NCBI GenBank assembly: GCA_022818135.1
Contig: JAFMSR010000009.1
Location: 30,158,501-30,222,500, forward strand
Length of the DNA stretch: 64,000 nt
Source of the DNA: Saxidomus purpurata
Lineage: Eukaryota; Mollusca; Bivalvia; Venerida; Veneridae
Direction of reading: 5' to 3'
Under the pieces are notes generated by a model. It saw nothing but the letters and a program-made list of their open reading frames with translations. It did no database searches and was not told the DNA's origin. Shown here piece by piece: positions 20,140 through 33,745 of the stretch. Position 1 is the stretch's first letter, and each line of letters begins with the position of its first letter. Made by a program: the position numbers and the translations under genes.

Positions 20140-21780
20140 TATGACTGGGGTAATAAAATGTAACGAGTACAACAAAATTCTTCTTCTTGACTACAAACGC
20201 CAGTTGTTTCGATGCACCTGTATGTTGACTTAGGGTGGACTGTAAGCGAAATCTGTGTTTAACAATCAGATACTAGTACATTTGTATAATAATACAATCC
20301 CACCATATGTTTTATTTGCATAACGATAATATATTTATACAGGCTTGAATGTAACTCTCCATCCCTAATAATACAGTTTCGACAAGTCAGCGATAACTAA
20401 GGGATGCAGTTATCTGAAAAGACGGATAATTTGATAATTTGATGATAGAATCTCGTGACCAACATTTTATCGTGCTGAATGTTGAAGGTGATTTATTTAT
20501 TCTATAAAACTCACTCTCTTCATTTTGTCGTTTTTCCCCATACTCCCAAACTTAGATTCATTACTTTTGAGGTACGTTGCATTCCAATTATCGATACGTC
20601 TTGAATGAAATAAGATTTTAACTCTAAAATATCATGTTAAAAACCAAATCTAAATAGTTTGTTTTACTCCCCGTACTTCCTTCAGATACAAACTATGAGC
20701 ATGTGACAGCGCAGCACTGAAGAAACAGGAAGTTTTTATTTAACAGTTTTTTAGGACGCGGAAAAGTTAAACATACAAGGTTACAATGTATATTGTTTTA
20801 CAGTTTTATGATGTATTTGATTTATACCTTAACTAATTATAATGCATTTTACAGGTGTGCTGTATGTACACTACAGGTACATAATTTGAAACAATGGTCA
20901 AAACTTTATCCGAGTTATAGACGATTAGTTTTAAATACTAAACTCAAAACCTGACTTTTATATAATTATATTACCCTTCAAAATGGCCATGGTCAAAATG
21001 AGGCTTAAAACACAGTACATGTAGATACTTTGAAATATCCTACTGAATTATTTCTCTTATTGGTAGATATAGAAAAGAAAATATAGCTATTACACAGATT
21101 CATATAATTTTGTATCATGGGAAATGTTCATTATTCTATTAATGTCTTTCATAAAATAGTGATAGTCACTGTTGACGGTAATATCACTTAAATATAGCCT
21201 GCACCATAAGACCGAACTTTTGTTGTACGGTGGATGTTAAAATTAAAACTTTGAATCACAAGTAACATTATTTACATGTTTACAAAAAGGATGCCTCAAT
21301 ATAAATTGATTGCTCTAAGCAGTGCCTATCAAAGCGACATCCATAAAATGAATTTTTAACTTTATGTGTGACACAGATTCCGTTTTCATTCCATTGATTT
21401 GCGGAGCGATGTCACAGCATATTACCGCATATTGGCTCAAGTCACGTGACTGGTTTTTTGGGGTTTTTTTTCACGGGTGACTCGAAAGATTTTATCATTC
21501 TTTCCAGCCGAACTTTGGAACTTAAAATAAACAAGTATAACGATAAATGTAAATACATGATAAGTATAAAATAAGAATTAAGAGGCTGACGATATTTAGA
21601 GTACGGATTTTAGAAATGATACGGTAACAGTCAATAATGTTACAGCGTAGTGTAAAATTTCAAACTTGCATACGTAACAGTTTCACCGTTCAGTAGCGAC
21701 AAAGTACACGAGGAAGTATTACACGCAAAAGTTGTTGACTACTATAGCAAAACTGTGTGACAATTTCTAGGGTTAATTGA
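20140..21780. other. 5' flank of PLAC8 gene A, nothing recognised
   Basis: AT-rich sequence. I see no coding region or clear repeat. Confidence 0.5.
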
Positions 21781-21785
21781 GGATA

Positions 21786-24700
21786 ATGGCGCAGGTAATT
21801 CTATTTTTATTGTTGGTAATATTTGTACGCGTTGTCATTTCCACATCCGCCGTACTAAATGCTTTTAACTACGAGATTGATTTTGATTTGATTTTCTACA
21901 CAATCATCTCCGTTGCCGCATTTTAAGTTATATGAAAAAATACATTGTATACGGCTTACCATTTTAAAGCATAATGTCGCCTTTTTGACAACCAGATGGT
22001 GATACTAATAAGTTTTAACTGGATTAAATTCGGAATCCACTTTTTGGGTAAAACCAGACATAGTTCCGACTATGACATATGCAGTTCGAACGTGGAGACT
22101 CTGGCCTCATTGACATAGTAACCTGTTCCTCTCATCGTTTATTACATTCAGTATTTAACAGCTTGATCAAGAACAGCTGTATTCATATGGCAATCATCAA
22201 GGTTGGTTTCACATAGATTGTAGTTAGATATTGTATGTTATGTTTATTACTCTTAATCACTGTTTCCTGGATTACTGGAAGTCTTTGCGCTGAAAAAGGG
22301 ATTGTGAAAGTCGAAGTCAAATTCTATCCACAGGATTCAAACTCGCGGCCAATATGTTTGGAGTCCGGTGCTCTACTCTACACCACGGTTTCAGTCCCAT
22401 TGCCAATTCTTTCTTGCGTCTTTTACGCAGAAAATACACTTTGTATCTCGCATGATTCAGCAATTTCTTTATTTCCAAGAAAATGTAACTAAATAGGCCT
22501 ATACTACGCTGTTATATCAATAGTAGCGGTTTCATTTCTATAGTTACTACAATGTATAATCAGAAGTATTATACTAACAGCTACACAATATCAGTCAGAA
22601 TTCAAATTGAATAGCAGTTGCGGTGACAAACACTTTTGAGTCTTTTCTGTATTAAATCTTATTCGCTTGTACATAATACGATATTGCGTGATGATGACCT
22701 ACTTTATAATTTTGTTTTAGTATAAAAGATGCGTAATTGTATACCATGATTGTAGGGTTTTTTAATTTTGATACATTAAGACTAGTGCTTAGAACAACTC
22801 TTGCGTAACGAAAGCTTTATGCTGTTACTGCTTTTCCTGGGTACTGTTGCTAAAGTATACATGATGCCGCTGTAACACTATTATTGCTGCTCCTGTTGTT
22901 GTTGTTGTTGTTGTCATAACTACTGTTGATGTTGCTGCCTTTTGTTTTATTGGTGTTGTTGTTGTAGCTGTTACTGTTTTGTCGTTGGCGCTGTAGCTGC
23001 CTCTACTATTGCTGAAACTGAATCATGAGGCTACTACTGATGACGATGGGCTTGCAGCTGCTGTTCTTGTTGCTACCGCTGTTGTTGAAACAAATGATGA
23101 TGTTGTTAATGGTGTTGCTGTTCTTGCTGATTATGATATTCTGAAGCTTTCATTGTTACTGATTATATTATTGCTACTGTAGTTGTTGTTGCATGCTGCT
23201 GTAATTGATGTTGCATTTAAAGGAATGTCCTGGTTGTAGATGAAAGATCTCACAACCAACACAGATTTCGGTCGACGACCGTTCTTTATCGGGTTAGCAG
23301 TGGTATAGAATGGTCTTGTCTCACTGTAATCTGATACTAGTCTACGTTTGTCAATAACATACACTGATATACGTTTGCTATGTTTATGTATTACTTACAT
23401 ATCATAGATAACTCACGTTAAATACCGTATCACATTGTTACACTGATACGTGTATATACTGGAACATCTGTATGGTAATGAAACAATGTTGATTAAAGAA
23501 ATTTGTAACATGATAATATTTACAGTTTGCTCCCCTTAAGTCGAACTGAGTCGAATATAAACTAGAGTACATTTGATCGACGAGCAAATGGCAAAGTTTG
23601 TAATAACGAGAGTTTAGTGTATTTGCATTCAGAAGAAAGTCTAGAAACATACTGAATCGAATTTTACAGATTTACGAGTTTTGCTTTCCAAAGATAAATC
23701 GACATGTTTTCAAAAACTTCTAGAAAGAAATCCCGCTATATTATACTGAACGGATTATTTACTGAATGTATATTTGAATTTAATTCAACAACTGACATTG
23801 CACGAATTAATTTTGTGTAAAGTTACTTACTTTACATTGACTGTAGACTCAAATTCATCACACGATTTAAACTGCTTCCTATAGGGATCTGACAAAACTG
23901 CTTCAGTAGTAGGGATCTGACAAAGGGACGCGATTTAAACTGCTTCCTAGGGATCTGACAAAACTGCTTCATTAGTAGGGATCTGACAAAGGGACTAGAT
24001 TTAAACTGCTTCCAATAGGGATCTGACTAAACTGCTTCATTAGTAGGGATCTGACAAAGGGACGCGATTTAAACTGCTTCCTATAGGGCTCTAACAAAAC
24101 TGCTTCATTAGTAGGGATCTGACAAAGGGACGCGATTTAAACTGCTTCCTATAGGGCTCTGACAAAACTGCTTCATTAGTACGGATCTGACAAAGGGACG
24201 CGATTTAAACTGCTTCCTATAGGGATCTGACAAAACTGCTTCATTAGTACGGATATGACAAAGGGACGCGATTTAAACTGCTTCCAATAGGGATCTGACA
24301 AAACTGCTTCATTAGTAGGGATCTGACAAAGGGACGCGATTTAAACTGCTTCCAATAGGGATCTGACAAAACTGCTTCATTAGTACGGATCTGACAAAGG
24401 GACGCGATTTAAACTGCTTCCTACAGGGATCTGACAAAACTGCTTCATTAGTAGGGATCTGACAAAGGGACGCGATTTAAACTGCTTCCTATAGGGCTCT
24501 GACAAAACTGCTTCATCAGTAGGGATCTGACAAAGGGACGCGATTTAAGGGGATCAGACAAAACTGCTTCATTAGTAGGGCTCTGACAAAGGGACGCGAT
24601 TTAAACTGCTTCCTATAGGGCTCCGACAAAACTGCTTCATTAGTAGGGATCTGACATCGAGATGGGGGTTTGTCAATACCTGACGGAATTCGAACCTGTG

Positions 24701-26957
24701 AGATCTGAGTGAGGAGGCCATCGCTCTATCCCTACACCATGGTGCCTACCTGTATTAACGTATTTGACTGTCAATTATCCCCTTGAATATCTTATATAAA
24801 CCGGTAAAGTTTTTTTCTTACTGCAATATAGGACCATATTAAACTATATATTTACAAGTACAAACCTACAAATATTGTAATAAATTGTCACTATAAAAGA
24901 TATATATCTTGCAAGCACTTGTAACTTCTCGACCAGTGACGTGAAGCTACTTACGCTTGATCAAAAGTTGTAAATCTTAGTCATAAAACGCTTGCTGAAA
25001 AGGGAGGACATCCCTTTTTCAACATGCATCGAAAAAAATGTCGGAGTAAAAAGTCACGAAATGAGGTCAGTTGTTCCAAAGATTGTGATACCCTTTTCTT
25101 CTGAGTAGAATATTCTCACTATTGATGTCAGGTCGATAGTATATATCACTATGCTAAGTCAGTGTGACGTTCCAAACTTAGTTTGTGTAAACTCTCAATG
25201 ATAGAGGCCCTGCAGTTTCTTACGGAGGATAGGGATCTAGTACTGGTTCTTCCCAGGAACGATGGTAAGAAACTGCCCGCTTGTAAAAATGTCAGAAATA
25301 CGGTTGAGACGCTGTTAAACTCGTACAACACCAACAACAACATTAATGATATATAGTTAGTGTATGAACATGTTCCATGCTTAAACTAGCAAATGACATT
25401 TATCATGCTTGTGTTGTGATATAATATCACGGGAAGCTAAGTTAGTGTGTGTACACGTTCTGTGTTTAGTATGTGAAATAACATTTATCGTGCTTTATAT
25501 ATATAAAGATAAGTTTGTTTTATGACATGATTTTGTTACGTGAGAGTATCGCATTAAGATATAATAGTGTAATGATACATTTAATGCTAACTTTTTGTAA
25601 TGGCATGATACATGCTAAAATAGTTTTAAGATATCAAGTTAAAGAAATAGTTAATGGTTGGATTATATACATTGCGCGGAGAAGTTTGCTACTGTACTCA
25701 GCTCGTCGAACAAAGCTATACTTAAGCTACATGTAAATCTATACTTAAGCCCTATGTAAATAAAACGCGGAAGTTTTAAACCGAAATATCTAGTAAATAA
25801 CTTGTTTTTTGTAAGCAAACTATGTCCACCTTTCGGAAGTTATGTTTAAACGGAAATTCAAATTGGCAAAATTGTAGTTTAAATTCAGTTTAGTTTTGTT
25901 AAGTCAGTTGCGAGTGTAAGATTTCAAAGCTTTATCTCGAAATAAAATCTTAAACAATCAATCCAACCACAGAAAATTTAAGAAAGTTATAATATATTAT
26001 TTCCGCAAAGAAGTAATTAACGAAACACAACCGCAGCCCTCCTCTATTTGCTTTTTTTCCAAAACGTTAAATAACACCAATGTTATATTATTGAGACTAT
26101 TGCAAACAGATTTTATATATCATTTTAAGCCATTCCGTAGTTGAACTGTTAACTATTTCATAAAATTTGATAACACATGATCATATGGTAATTGGTACTT
26201 TATGGTTTTAGGTTGGTCAATGGTCCCACTCCTTGCTCGGATGCTTCGATAACTTCGGAACGTGCATAATAACATACCTTGTACCATGTGTAACATTCGG
26301 ACAGACAGCAGAGGCGATAGGCGAGGGGAGTTGCCTTACGTGCGGTATGGCTTTTATTTCGAAATACATATAAATAGATATATATAAATCGACTGTCTGA
26401 TTTTGTAATTTTACTTTTCTTATCAGTTATGTAATAAGTTTACGAAAGAAGTTACTCTGATTAAATGAAAATGCATGGCTATACCTTAAAAGATGTTAAC
26501 TCAATTTAAGTATCTGCATGCATCCCATCTTGTGAATAATATCTAATATATATTATGACATTAATTTCGCTGTTTTACAAGATCTGTAGCTTAAATATGA
26601 CGTATTGCCGAATGTAAATATAAGCAACTGGTTTGAGCCAAATTTTCTTAAATAAAAGATGCCTCAACAGGTGATAATGTTTTCTAACCGACAATCAGTA
26701 ATAGCTAATCCAGTCGGCAAATACATCTCATTTTCAATAGTGTTGTCTTTTTTTCAGGGCTAGCGTATTTTGTACCAATACTCAATATTATTACATGGTT
26801 AAACATACGGGGAAAGATTCGGGAGATGAAAGGCATTGAAGGATCCACTGTCAACGATTGTTTGACCATATTATGCTGCCCTCTTTGCGCACTTGTGCAA
26901 GAAGCACAGGAAGTCCAGGGGGGCGGTCCAAGTGCACAGAGCATGAGCAGAGAGTAG
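21786..26957 (+). CDS. PLAC8 (cornifelin-like) cysteine-rich protein A, 3 exons
   Basis: Exons 21786-21794 (ATG GCG CAG|GTAATT), 26212-26344 and 26758-26957 join in phase to give 113 residues. PLAC8-family marks are GQWSHSLLGCFDNFGTCIIT, then VTFGQTAEAIGEGSCLTCG, then RGKIREMKGIEGSTVNDCLT followed by ILCCPLCALVQEAQE. Such proteins sit at membranes through a hydrophobic Cys-rich segment; in plants and animals members affect cell size, metal transport or epithelial cornification, but the function of this one is unknown. The central stretch LAYFVPILNIITWL could be a membrane hairpin. The nine-base coding first exon is the weakest call, since intron 1 is 4.4 kb and holds satellite and SINE sequence; a different first exon is possible. 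AATAAA lies at 27052. Paralogue: gene B at 35828-43045. Confidence 0.8.
22315..22405 (-). mobile_element. tRNA-like SINE head
   Basis: The complement reads GTGGTGTAGAGTAGAGCACC, then GGACTCCAAA as an anticodon-like arm, then GCGAGTTTGAATCC as a B box. It overlaps an 85-codon open frame with a signal-peptide-like start at 22235, so that frame is probably not a gene. Confidence 0.6.
22885..23200. repeat. Degenerate GTT/CTG trinucleotide-rich stretch
   Basis: Imperfect TTG, GCTG and ACTG triplets run through the region, including a pure (GTT)n near 22899-22913. It lies in intron 1 of PLAC8 gene A and has no coding indication. Confidence 0.7.
23862..24656. repeat. 68-bp satellite, about 12 copies
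   Basis: The unit contains GGGATCTGACAAAGGGACGC, then GATTTAAACTGCTTCC, then a second half GGGATCTGACAAAACTGCTT. The two halves share GGGATCTGACAAA, so each unit is itself an old duplication. One copy near 24540 is shortened. The array ends exactly where a tRNA-like SINE head begins. Confidence 0.9.
24660..24752 (-). mobile_element. tRNA-derived SINE head
   Basis: The complement carries ACCATGGTGTAGGGATAGAG (A box) and CAGGTTCGAATTCC (B box). It directly follows the 68-bp array. Confidence 0.6.
25175..25335 (+). mobile_element. SINE body, family 2
   Basis: The body contains GTACTGGTTCTTCCCAGGAA, then AACTGCCCGCTTGTAAA and a tail with (CAA)n. It is related to 28120-28225 and to 15300-15385 on the other strand. 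Confidence 0.6.
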
Positions 26958-26969
26958 GTCCGGAACCGG

Positions 26970-28110
26970 AAGTTGGACATTAACTGTATAAATGAATAAT
27001 TAGTTGAACAAACATATTGTAAATTGCCTAAAATGGATCGGGCATTGGTACAATAAAAACATGGATTTATCACAATTTTGACACTTTTCTAGGAGATAGT
27101 TGAAGACGTGTGTTTTGCAACATCTAAATGGAAAAAATATTATTTTGATATTTGATGCTAGTTAACGATTAAACAACTTAACTTTTGTACAATACTACTT
27201 CAACTATTGTGGGATTTTTATCTACATTAAACATACTAATCCAGTCAAGACATGAAGTACTAGAGATAGTGTTATATTTATACATGTTTATGTGCATAGT
27301 TTATATTCATTGTGTACTAGCTTTTGGTTAGAGCTTTGTAACAGTGTCTTACCTTTAATGCAGCTCTTTTAAACAGTTCTTTGTATTCCAGCATTGCAAT
27401 CATGTGCAAAAACTTATTTTAATAAAATTCTTTTATATCCCTTATACCTTTCTGTTTTGCTTGTCTACAACCCACTTGGCGCCAAATACATAAAGAGAAC
27501 CGGTTTTGAAACCAGTGTCGTAACTTGTTTTGCATTCAAGCTAGAAAAAGTATTAGCACAGTAACACATTTGCAATGATAGCTGCATCTACATGGTAACT
27601 TTTTTGATGGTATGGTGCATACCAAAAATGAAAGTAGATCTACACGGATGGGCGGACAACTCGATTTCTATATGCCTCCTTTAGAGAATATATCAAAACG
27701 CAGTTGTCGTTCTCAATGGGTCTTAACTAGGTAGAACCTCACACAAGCTAGAATTTCACTCGCCAAAATGTAAAATGTTTTTTTTTTCTTTTTTATATTT
27801 AGAACATATGCAAACCTATACATTGTTGGAAAGGTCTTTTTAAACTCTTAACATATAAAACTAAACAAATGCTGGTGGTCGTGGGGGGGAAAAAGATATA
27901 ATAAAAGTATGTCAGCAATATCTGAACGTTATGTCAGTATCTGAAATTAATGAATAGTTTCTTAAAACAGTAATTTATTAAAAGCATAGTTCTTTAAATG
28001 ACAACAGACTTAAGTTATTTTATATATTGTTTAATATTATTAAATGCATGTTATTTTCAATTCATTATTACATATAATATAATATAATTAACAAAAGTTT
28101 TATATCAATG
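26970..28110. other. 3' flank of PLAC8 gene A, little recognised
   Basis: Two AATAAA signals lie at 27052 and 27421. The rest is AT-rich with no gene or repeat recognised. Confidence 0.5.
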
Positions 28111-28119
28111 TACGGAAAA

Positions 28120-28225
28120 GACATGGACGAATGGGAGTCTGGTACTGGTCTTCCACATGAACGATGGGTAGGTAAACTGCCCGCTTGTAAATAGTTCAAA
28201 TACTGTTGAAACGAGATTACACCCC
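28120..28225 (+). mobile_element. SINE body, family 2, diverged copy
   Basis: It carries GGTACTGGTCTTCCACATGA and AAACTGCCCGCTTGTAAA, aligning with 25239-25330. Confidence 0.5.
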
Positions 28226-29012
28226 AAGAAAACATAGGAATGACATAAACTGCAGGTGTGAATTTGAAACCAACAATATACAACCAAATTATAAAACATT
28301 TGTAAACAAATGTACAATACACTAAGAAACATAATTAAGATCGTTCGTCTTTTCTACAATATTTTTATAAAAACAATGCGATTTTAGTCAAAAGGTGATA
28401 TAAAATTGCAAAAACACCGCTTTTCGGATGTAGACGCTCATCTGCTAAATTCTACTGTTGTGCGACTCATTTTCTTATATGTAAGTCTTGTAAATATAAA
28501 AACTATAAACACAGACCTTATCTAAGATATAATATACAATGTACTATGTTTATCAAAAGTGGATGAAAAGCTATAACGCCAACACCGACGCCTTCACCGA
28601 CACAGACGTCACTCAGGTGATAGCAATAGCTCCTCGATCAGATGAGCTAAAATGGTTTATTCCTAATTTATCATAACTTTAAACTATAACACATAAAACA
28701 GCATAGCTTCGTGTTGTGTTCATACTTTTCAAAGTTGTAGTTACATGAGAAGTCGATCTAAAAAAGTAAAACAACTGTTTTACCACAATTTTATATTAAT
28801 ACCCATGACAAATACTTTTTTATACTTCCAGTTTTATAGCTCACCTGATTGCTATCGATTGATATCCGTAGTATGTCTGTCCACACTTAAACTTGCGCAT
28901 GCAGTAGAGGCTACATTTTTCGACGTAGTCGTATACTTTTGATTTGAACTTCCGTTGGTATGGACGCGTTGCTAACCAACTTCGTTATAATGTGACCAAT
29001 CAGAATCTGCAA

Positions 29013-29084
29013 ATTATTGGCTAGCGTTTCGGTACCGGAATAAGCAGTGTACTGCCCGGGAGCCTTCTGAAACACAAAATGTGT
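29013..29084 (+). repeat. 72-bp direct duplication, copy 1
   Basis: This is identical by eye to 29234-29305. It begins ATTATTGGCTAGCGTTTCGG and ends ACACAAAATGTGT. Confidence 0.9.
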
Positions 29085-29233
29085 ATATTTTTTTATATTA
29101 TAGTTATTTATAATAAATCATGTTGCAAAAAAAGAAAAAACAGAACACGTTATGTCAAGGTTTCTGGACAGTACGAAGATCAACTTTTGTATTCAACGAG
29201 GTGTTGTCCGGGGCCGGACATCTAGCGTCATTG

Positions 29234-29305
29234 ATTATTGGCTAGCGTTTCGGTACCGGAATAAGCAGTGTACTGCCCGGGAGCCTTCTGAAACACAAAA
29301 TGTGT
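29234..29305 (+). repeat. 72-bp direct duplication, copy 2
   Basis: See copy 1 at 29013-29084. The absence of visible differences implies a recent duplication or gene conversion. Confidence 0.9.
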
Positions 29306-29319
29306 TTATTACGTCACCT

Positions 29320-31430
29320 ACGTCGACCATCTTTTTTTTTTAAAGATATTACTTGTTCACTTTATCTTGGCCAGAATAATTATCTTTATGAAGTCTAAGG
29401 TAGATAGTTTATATAGATAATAATAAAAATTACATTTCAGTGATAGGTTTGGTCATCAACATTGACAACACCTGCGCAACTGTACCTTAACAACTAGGAA
29501 ATTTACAATTAGAGATACTTGTTTTGTAACTTTAAGAAAACGTTGATCACTACATAAAATATGTAGTTATACAAGTGATTACTACTTTGGAAGACGTTTT
29601 ATGGACATTGTTGATCTTGTCCTGCATCTAAAGGGATTTCTTTAAGGTCCATTACTAACACCAAATCGAATTTTCTTTTAAATCTGGAATTGTAACAGGA
29701 AAATACAGTTTGAAACTGGCTTCGAAAACTTTACAATAGCCGTGGAGTATTTCCCTCTTTGAAATACTGCTGCAGAAAAATGAGTGAATGTTTGTGTATT
29801 TCCTTAGATTGACCTGGGTGGTCTTTTTGTCCTACTTTCGCTTTATTAAATGTTGTAAACATTGCACATTATTGGAAGTAAAGTTCTTCAAATATAATTC
29901 AGAATATGCATGCTTATTTATGTACAACCTATTTACAGCCTCTCTGCAAGAAGATTTCTGGAAAATTACAAAAAATTTTGAAAACGAAAAAGCAAAATAT
30001 AATTTATTTATTATTTTGTTAAACTCAAATTTTCAACACAATATGGTCACATTCGATGCAGTATGTCATATTTTACCTCGTTACGATTCCAGATTTAAAA
30101 GAGAATTCGATTTGGTGTTAGTAATGGACCTTTAAACCTTTTTCTTAGATTGAAGTTTCAACATGTTGCAATACACGTTCTTCTTTCTGAGTTATGTTCC
30201 CGAGGACATATTTCTGACTTAAGGAATATCTTATGACTTCTGGCTACTGGAATATGACTCCTACGTATTTACCAATGAATTTTTATTTACAATTCTTCAA
30301 TATTGGTATAAAACATATCAGCCAATTGAAAACACATACATTTGCATGACCATACTTTTTCTATTATAGGTTGTTACACTAAGACTAAGTGTTAGGCTTA
30401 CTTAAAAAATGTTATGAATTGACCATACATAGGATTTTATGTTCTATATTTTACGTCAATATGTGTTTGTTAAATTGTAAAAAAAATGATAACTTACATC
30501 TAAAAATTGTATGCGAATTAGCTGTTCAGGTACTTTGTCATAAATTACTAATTGCCTTTTAGCATTGTGAGAACACACCCCTACCCATATGTAGGATAGG
30601 TATTCTGCTGTGATAGTGTCAGTATTGGAATATTGTACATATCAAATATAGTTACCTGCTCAAAATGTTCAGTATTAATAATTTGATGAAAATTTCTGTA
30701 CAATGAAGCTAAAACTTTGATTTTGCTGAATGACCTCAGACCAGAGCCTGAACCCCAAGATGTAAAACCCGTGCTACTGTGACCAACCCTCTCACCGTCC
30801 GTTCGTTCGTCTGAATATGTACGTTTGGTTGAATGTTAATGGTCATGTTACAGTTATGTTCAGCTTTAATCTTCAATTCTCTCATCAACTTTTCTCACGG
30901 AATCCATTCCCATCAACACTGGTCAAATAGAAAAGAATCTGCATGCAAGCTGAAAAAAATGGTTTGAATGCGTTCACATTTTATTTCTCATGTGAGCTTA
31001 TAGGGCCATCATGGCTCTCTTGTTCATGTACGTTATCCATGCGGCATAACCCATTTCAAATTGATGCTTTTTAAGCAGCCAACTTGTTTGTACTATTTCT
31101 GGTTTAATGATCTCTGCAGGCATAGATCAAACGGTCTTAAGAGTTGCCTCTCTTATTCTAGGAAGTATTATAAATTGATTTTTCCTGAAAATATGAATAG
31201 GGAACATAGGTGAAATAATTACTTTCATATATCAAGTATTGAGTCAATACGAAATAAAATCTTGCTTCTTATGAATAAAATGGGAGTATTTCTGATTGTA
31301 TCGGAAAATAGGGACAAGCTGTAAGTATTGCAAACAAGAACTATATTTTAATCAAAGTGCTGAAGGCAATGAAAATGTTCGTTCCATTTTTGTATGGATT
31401 GGCACTTTAATGTAGCAGAGGTTTTTATTG
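29320..31430. other. Intergenic; dispersed repeat near 30730-31035
   Basis: From about 30730 to 31035 the sequence has CGTCCGTTCGTTCG and ends GTGAGCTTATAGGGCCATCA, a typical bivalve dispersed-repeat end. The remainder shows nothing I can support. Confidence 0.4.
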
Positions 31431-31508
31431 CATGACTTCAATAAATACCAGTCTGATTTAAAGTGGAACATGACTTGATGTAACAGCAATGTTGAGCAAT
31501 GTTACAGA

Positions 31509-31575
31509 TGGTGAGATTCCTCCATGGGCAAGTGGTTAGAGTAGCTGACTTGAAATCACTGTAACCTCTCATCGA
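31509..31575 (+). mobile_element. tRNA-like SINE head fragment (family 2)
   Basis: It reads AAGTGGTTAGAGTAGCTGAC followed by TTGAAATCACTGTAACCTCTC, close to the fragment at 4998-5076. Confidence 0.5.
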
Positions 31576-31679
31576 TATAAGTAATGAAAATAATAATAAT
31601 TGTCTCACACCGGTCTGGGTAGGTACTAATCGTTTAGCTGTTATAGTAAATAATAATTTCACTTATGAAATTGTAACAA

Positions 31680-33080
31680 TATGGCACGATGATAGGTGTT
31701 TTAGTAACTTTACTTATATTATTATTTTTAAATGTTTTGGTTACTATATATTTGTAAAAGTTGCGAAGAATTTAAATAGATCTAGTTATAATCTAAATGA
31801 CATAACTTTTACAGTGAAAATCATACAAGATGAAGTTTTGATTTTGATTGTACCTCAGCTCATTTGTAAAATATGTTTTTTCTAGTTTTGAGTATCTTAA
31901 AGCCCATATTAGGTACTTTGCGACTATACTTGATTTTTGTAGAAAGAAAAGTACAATAATGTACTTCGTAATGACAGCACATCAGTTTATAAAGTTACTG
32001 ATTTTCCTAGAAATGTTTCACTCCAGAATATGTATTATCTTATGTCTGTTGATTTCACAACCACTGATTGTAATTATGAGCTACTATACGAACATTATAT
32101 GAAAGTGTCAAACAAACATTCTCATAGGTATATTCAAGCTGCAAAAAACAAAGCATTAAAGGGCAAATCCATCAAATACTTCCAAAATGCCGCAAAGTTT
32201 CTCCAAAATGGTCCACATGATACATGTACATATATATAGAAGAGTTTTCTGGTCGATTTCTACGTAAATACAACGAACATGTAAAACTTGCACTAACTTC
32301 CATTAAAGACCTTGTTTTTTCTGTCAGACTGTGAACCCCGAACTTGACATCAATCCGATTAAAAGTAAAAAATATCCAAAATTATGGACCATAAACAAAT
32401 AATGAGCTGAATTACGCCATTTTGCTTCCGCAAAAGGTGTGTCGCAACGCTGCCATTCTATTGGTCATCCTATCTTGTCGACCAATCAGCGCCGTGCGTA
32501 CAATTCTCTGCCGAGCTTTCAAAATGAATACATGAATGTTGTGTTTCAACACAAATAAACACATTTTCAAATACTTTTCTTTAGAATCGGACTGACTTCA
32601 AGCTCAGGGAAATACATACGCTTAATTAAATATTAAGACTTTAACATCAATTTTGTTATCAAATAACGGTTATCATGTGCAACTAGCGAAAGAAGATAAA
32701 GTACAAAGTATACTACATTGTATAGTGATATAAATTTTACGTTTAGAGTCTGTAACCGACGTCGGGTGGACATGGTAGCCCAATGTCGTCCAGACGTAAC
32801 TATCATTGTAACAGAGTTTTAACGGGTGAAGGACATTGAGAGGAGTGCATGCAGTGACCAAGAACTATGATTACTAGAATTCCACGTTTTGGTTCTCAGT
32901 GATGAGCTTTTAGAGCCATCATGTTTACTTGATGACTCTCATGCATTATAGTCCGTTTTTGAGCACTGAATAGTGAATGTACTTTTAACTTATTGTAAAA
33001 CAACGGTAAAAAACGATGAAAACATAAAGGTTGTAGCCCAATGGTCAAATTATGACTATATGTATAACCCATTGGATGCT
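31680..33080. other. Intergenic, nothing recognised
   Basis: Several short open frames lack domain resemblance. No repeat is evident. Confidence 0.4.
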
Positions 33081-33084
33081 TTTT

Positions 33085-33745
33085 AGCTCAACTGACCACG
33101 AAGTGGTCATGGTAAGCTTTTCTGATCGTTGAATGTCCGTCGTCCGTCCATTCGTGTCCGTCCACAATTAGCTCGTTTACACTCTAGCATCTAAATCGTT
33201 GAAACAATCACAATGTGAACATAATGTATATGGCCACAAGACCTTGGATGAGTTCAATTATTGTCTTGATCGGATCAGTACTTCCTGAATTATGGCCTCT
33301 GGTGCAATATTTAACTAAGTTTACACTCTAAGACCTTCATTTTTCACTATTCGACCATATTTACAGATAATGTGTATGACCACAAAATCTCGGATGAGTT
33401 CAATTATTGACTTGATCGAATAAGTTCTTCAAGAGTTATAGCCCTTGATTTAACAAAATTGCAATATTTAACAGTGTTTACTCTCTAGCACCTGCATTTC
33501 TTCACTAATCCTAATCAGATTTACAGAGAATGTATTGACCGTAAGATCTCGCATAAGTTTAATTATGGGCTTAATCGAATTCATTCTTCCAGAGTTATGG
33601 CCCTTGATTTAACAAAAATTGCAATATTTTACTATGTTTACACTCTGGCACCTTAATTTCTTCACTAATCCTTATCAGTGTTGATGAAACTTGGCAGGGA
33701 TGTTCAGCTCAATAGGAAGGAAGCATGTGACAGAAAACTTGTCGT
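33085..33745 (+). repeat. Dispersed repeat block, about three 155-bp units
   Basis: It opens with AGCTCAACTGACCACGAAGT, whose core is an inverted ACCACGAAGTGGT, then GTCCGTC runs. Three diverged units follow, marked by GAGTTCAATTATTG and GAGTTATGGCCCTTGATTTA. It closes with GATGAAACTTGGCAGGGATG, shared with about 13594-13615. Confidence 0.75.

Noticed and set aside
22235..22492. 85-codon ORF with a signal-peptide-like start
   Set aside because: Its middle overlaps a minus-strand tRNA-like SINE, no donor or downstream exon fits, and the second half has no domain. The hydrophobic start may be chance.
32030..32239. 69-codon ORF rich in lysine
   Set aside because: No domain resemblance, no splice or promoter support, and a similar length is expected by chance in this composition.
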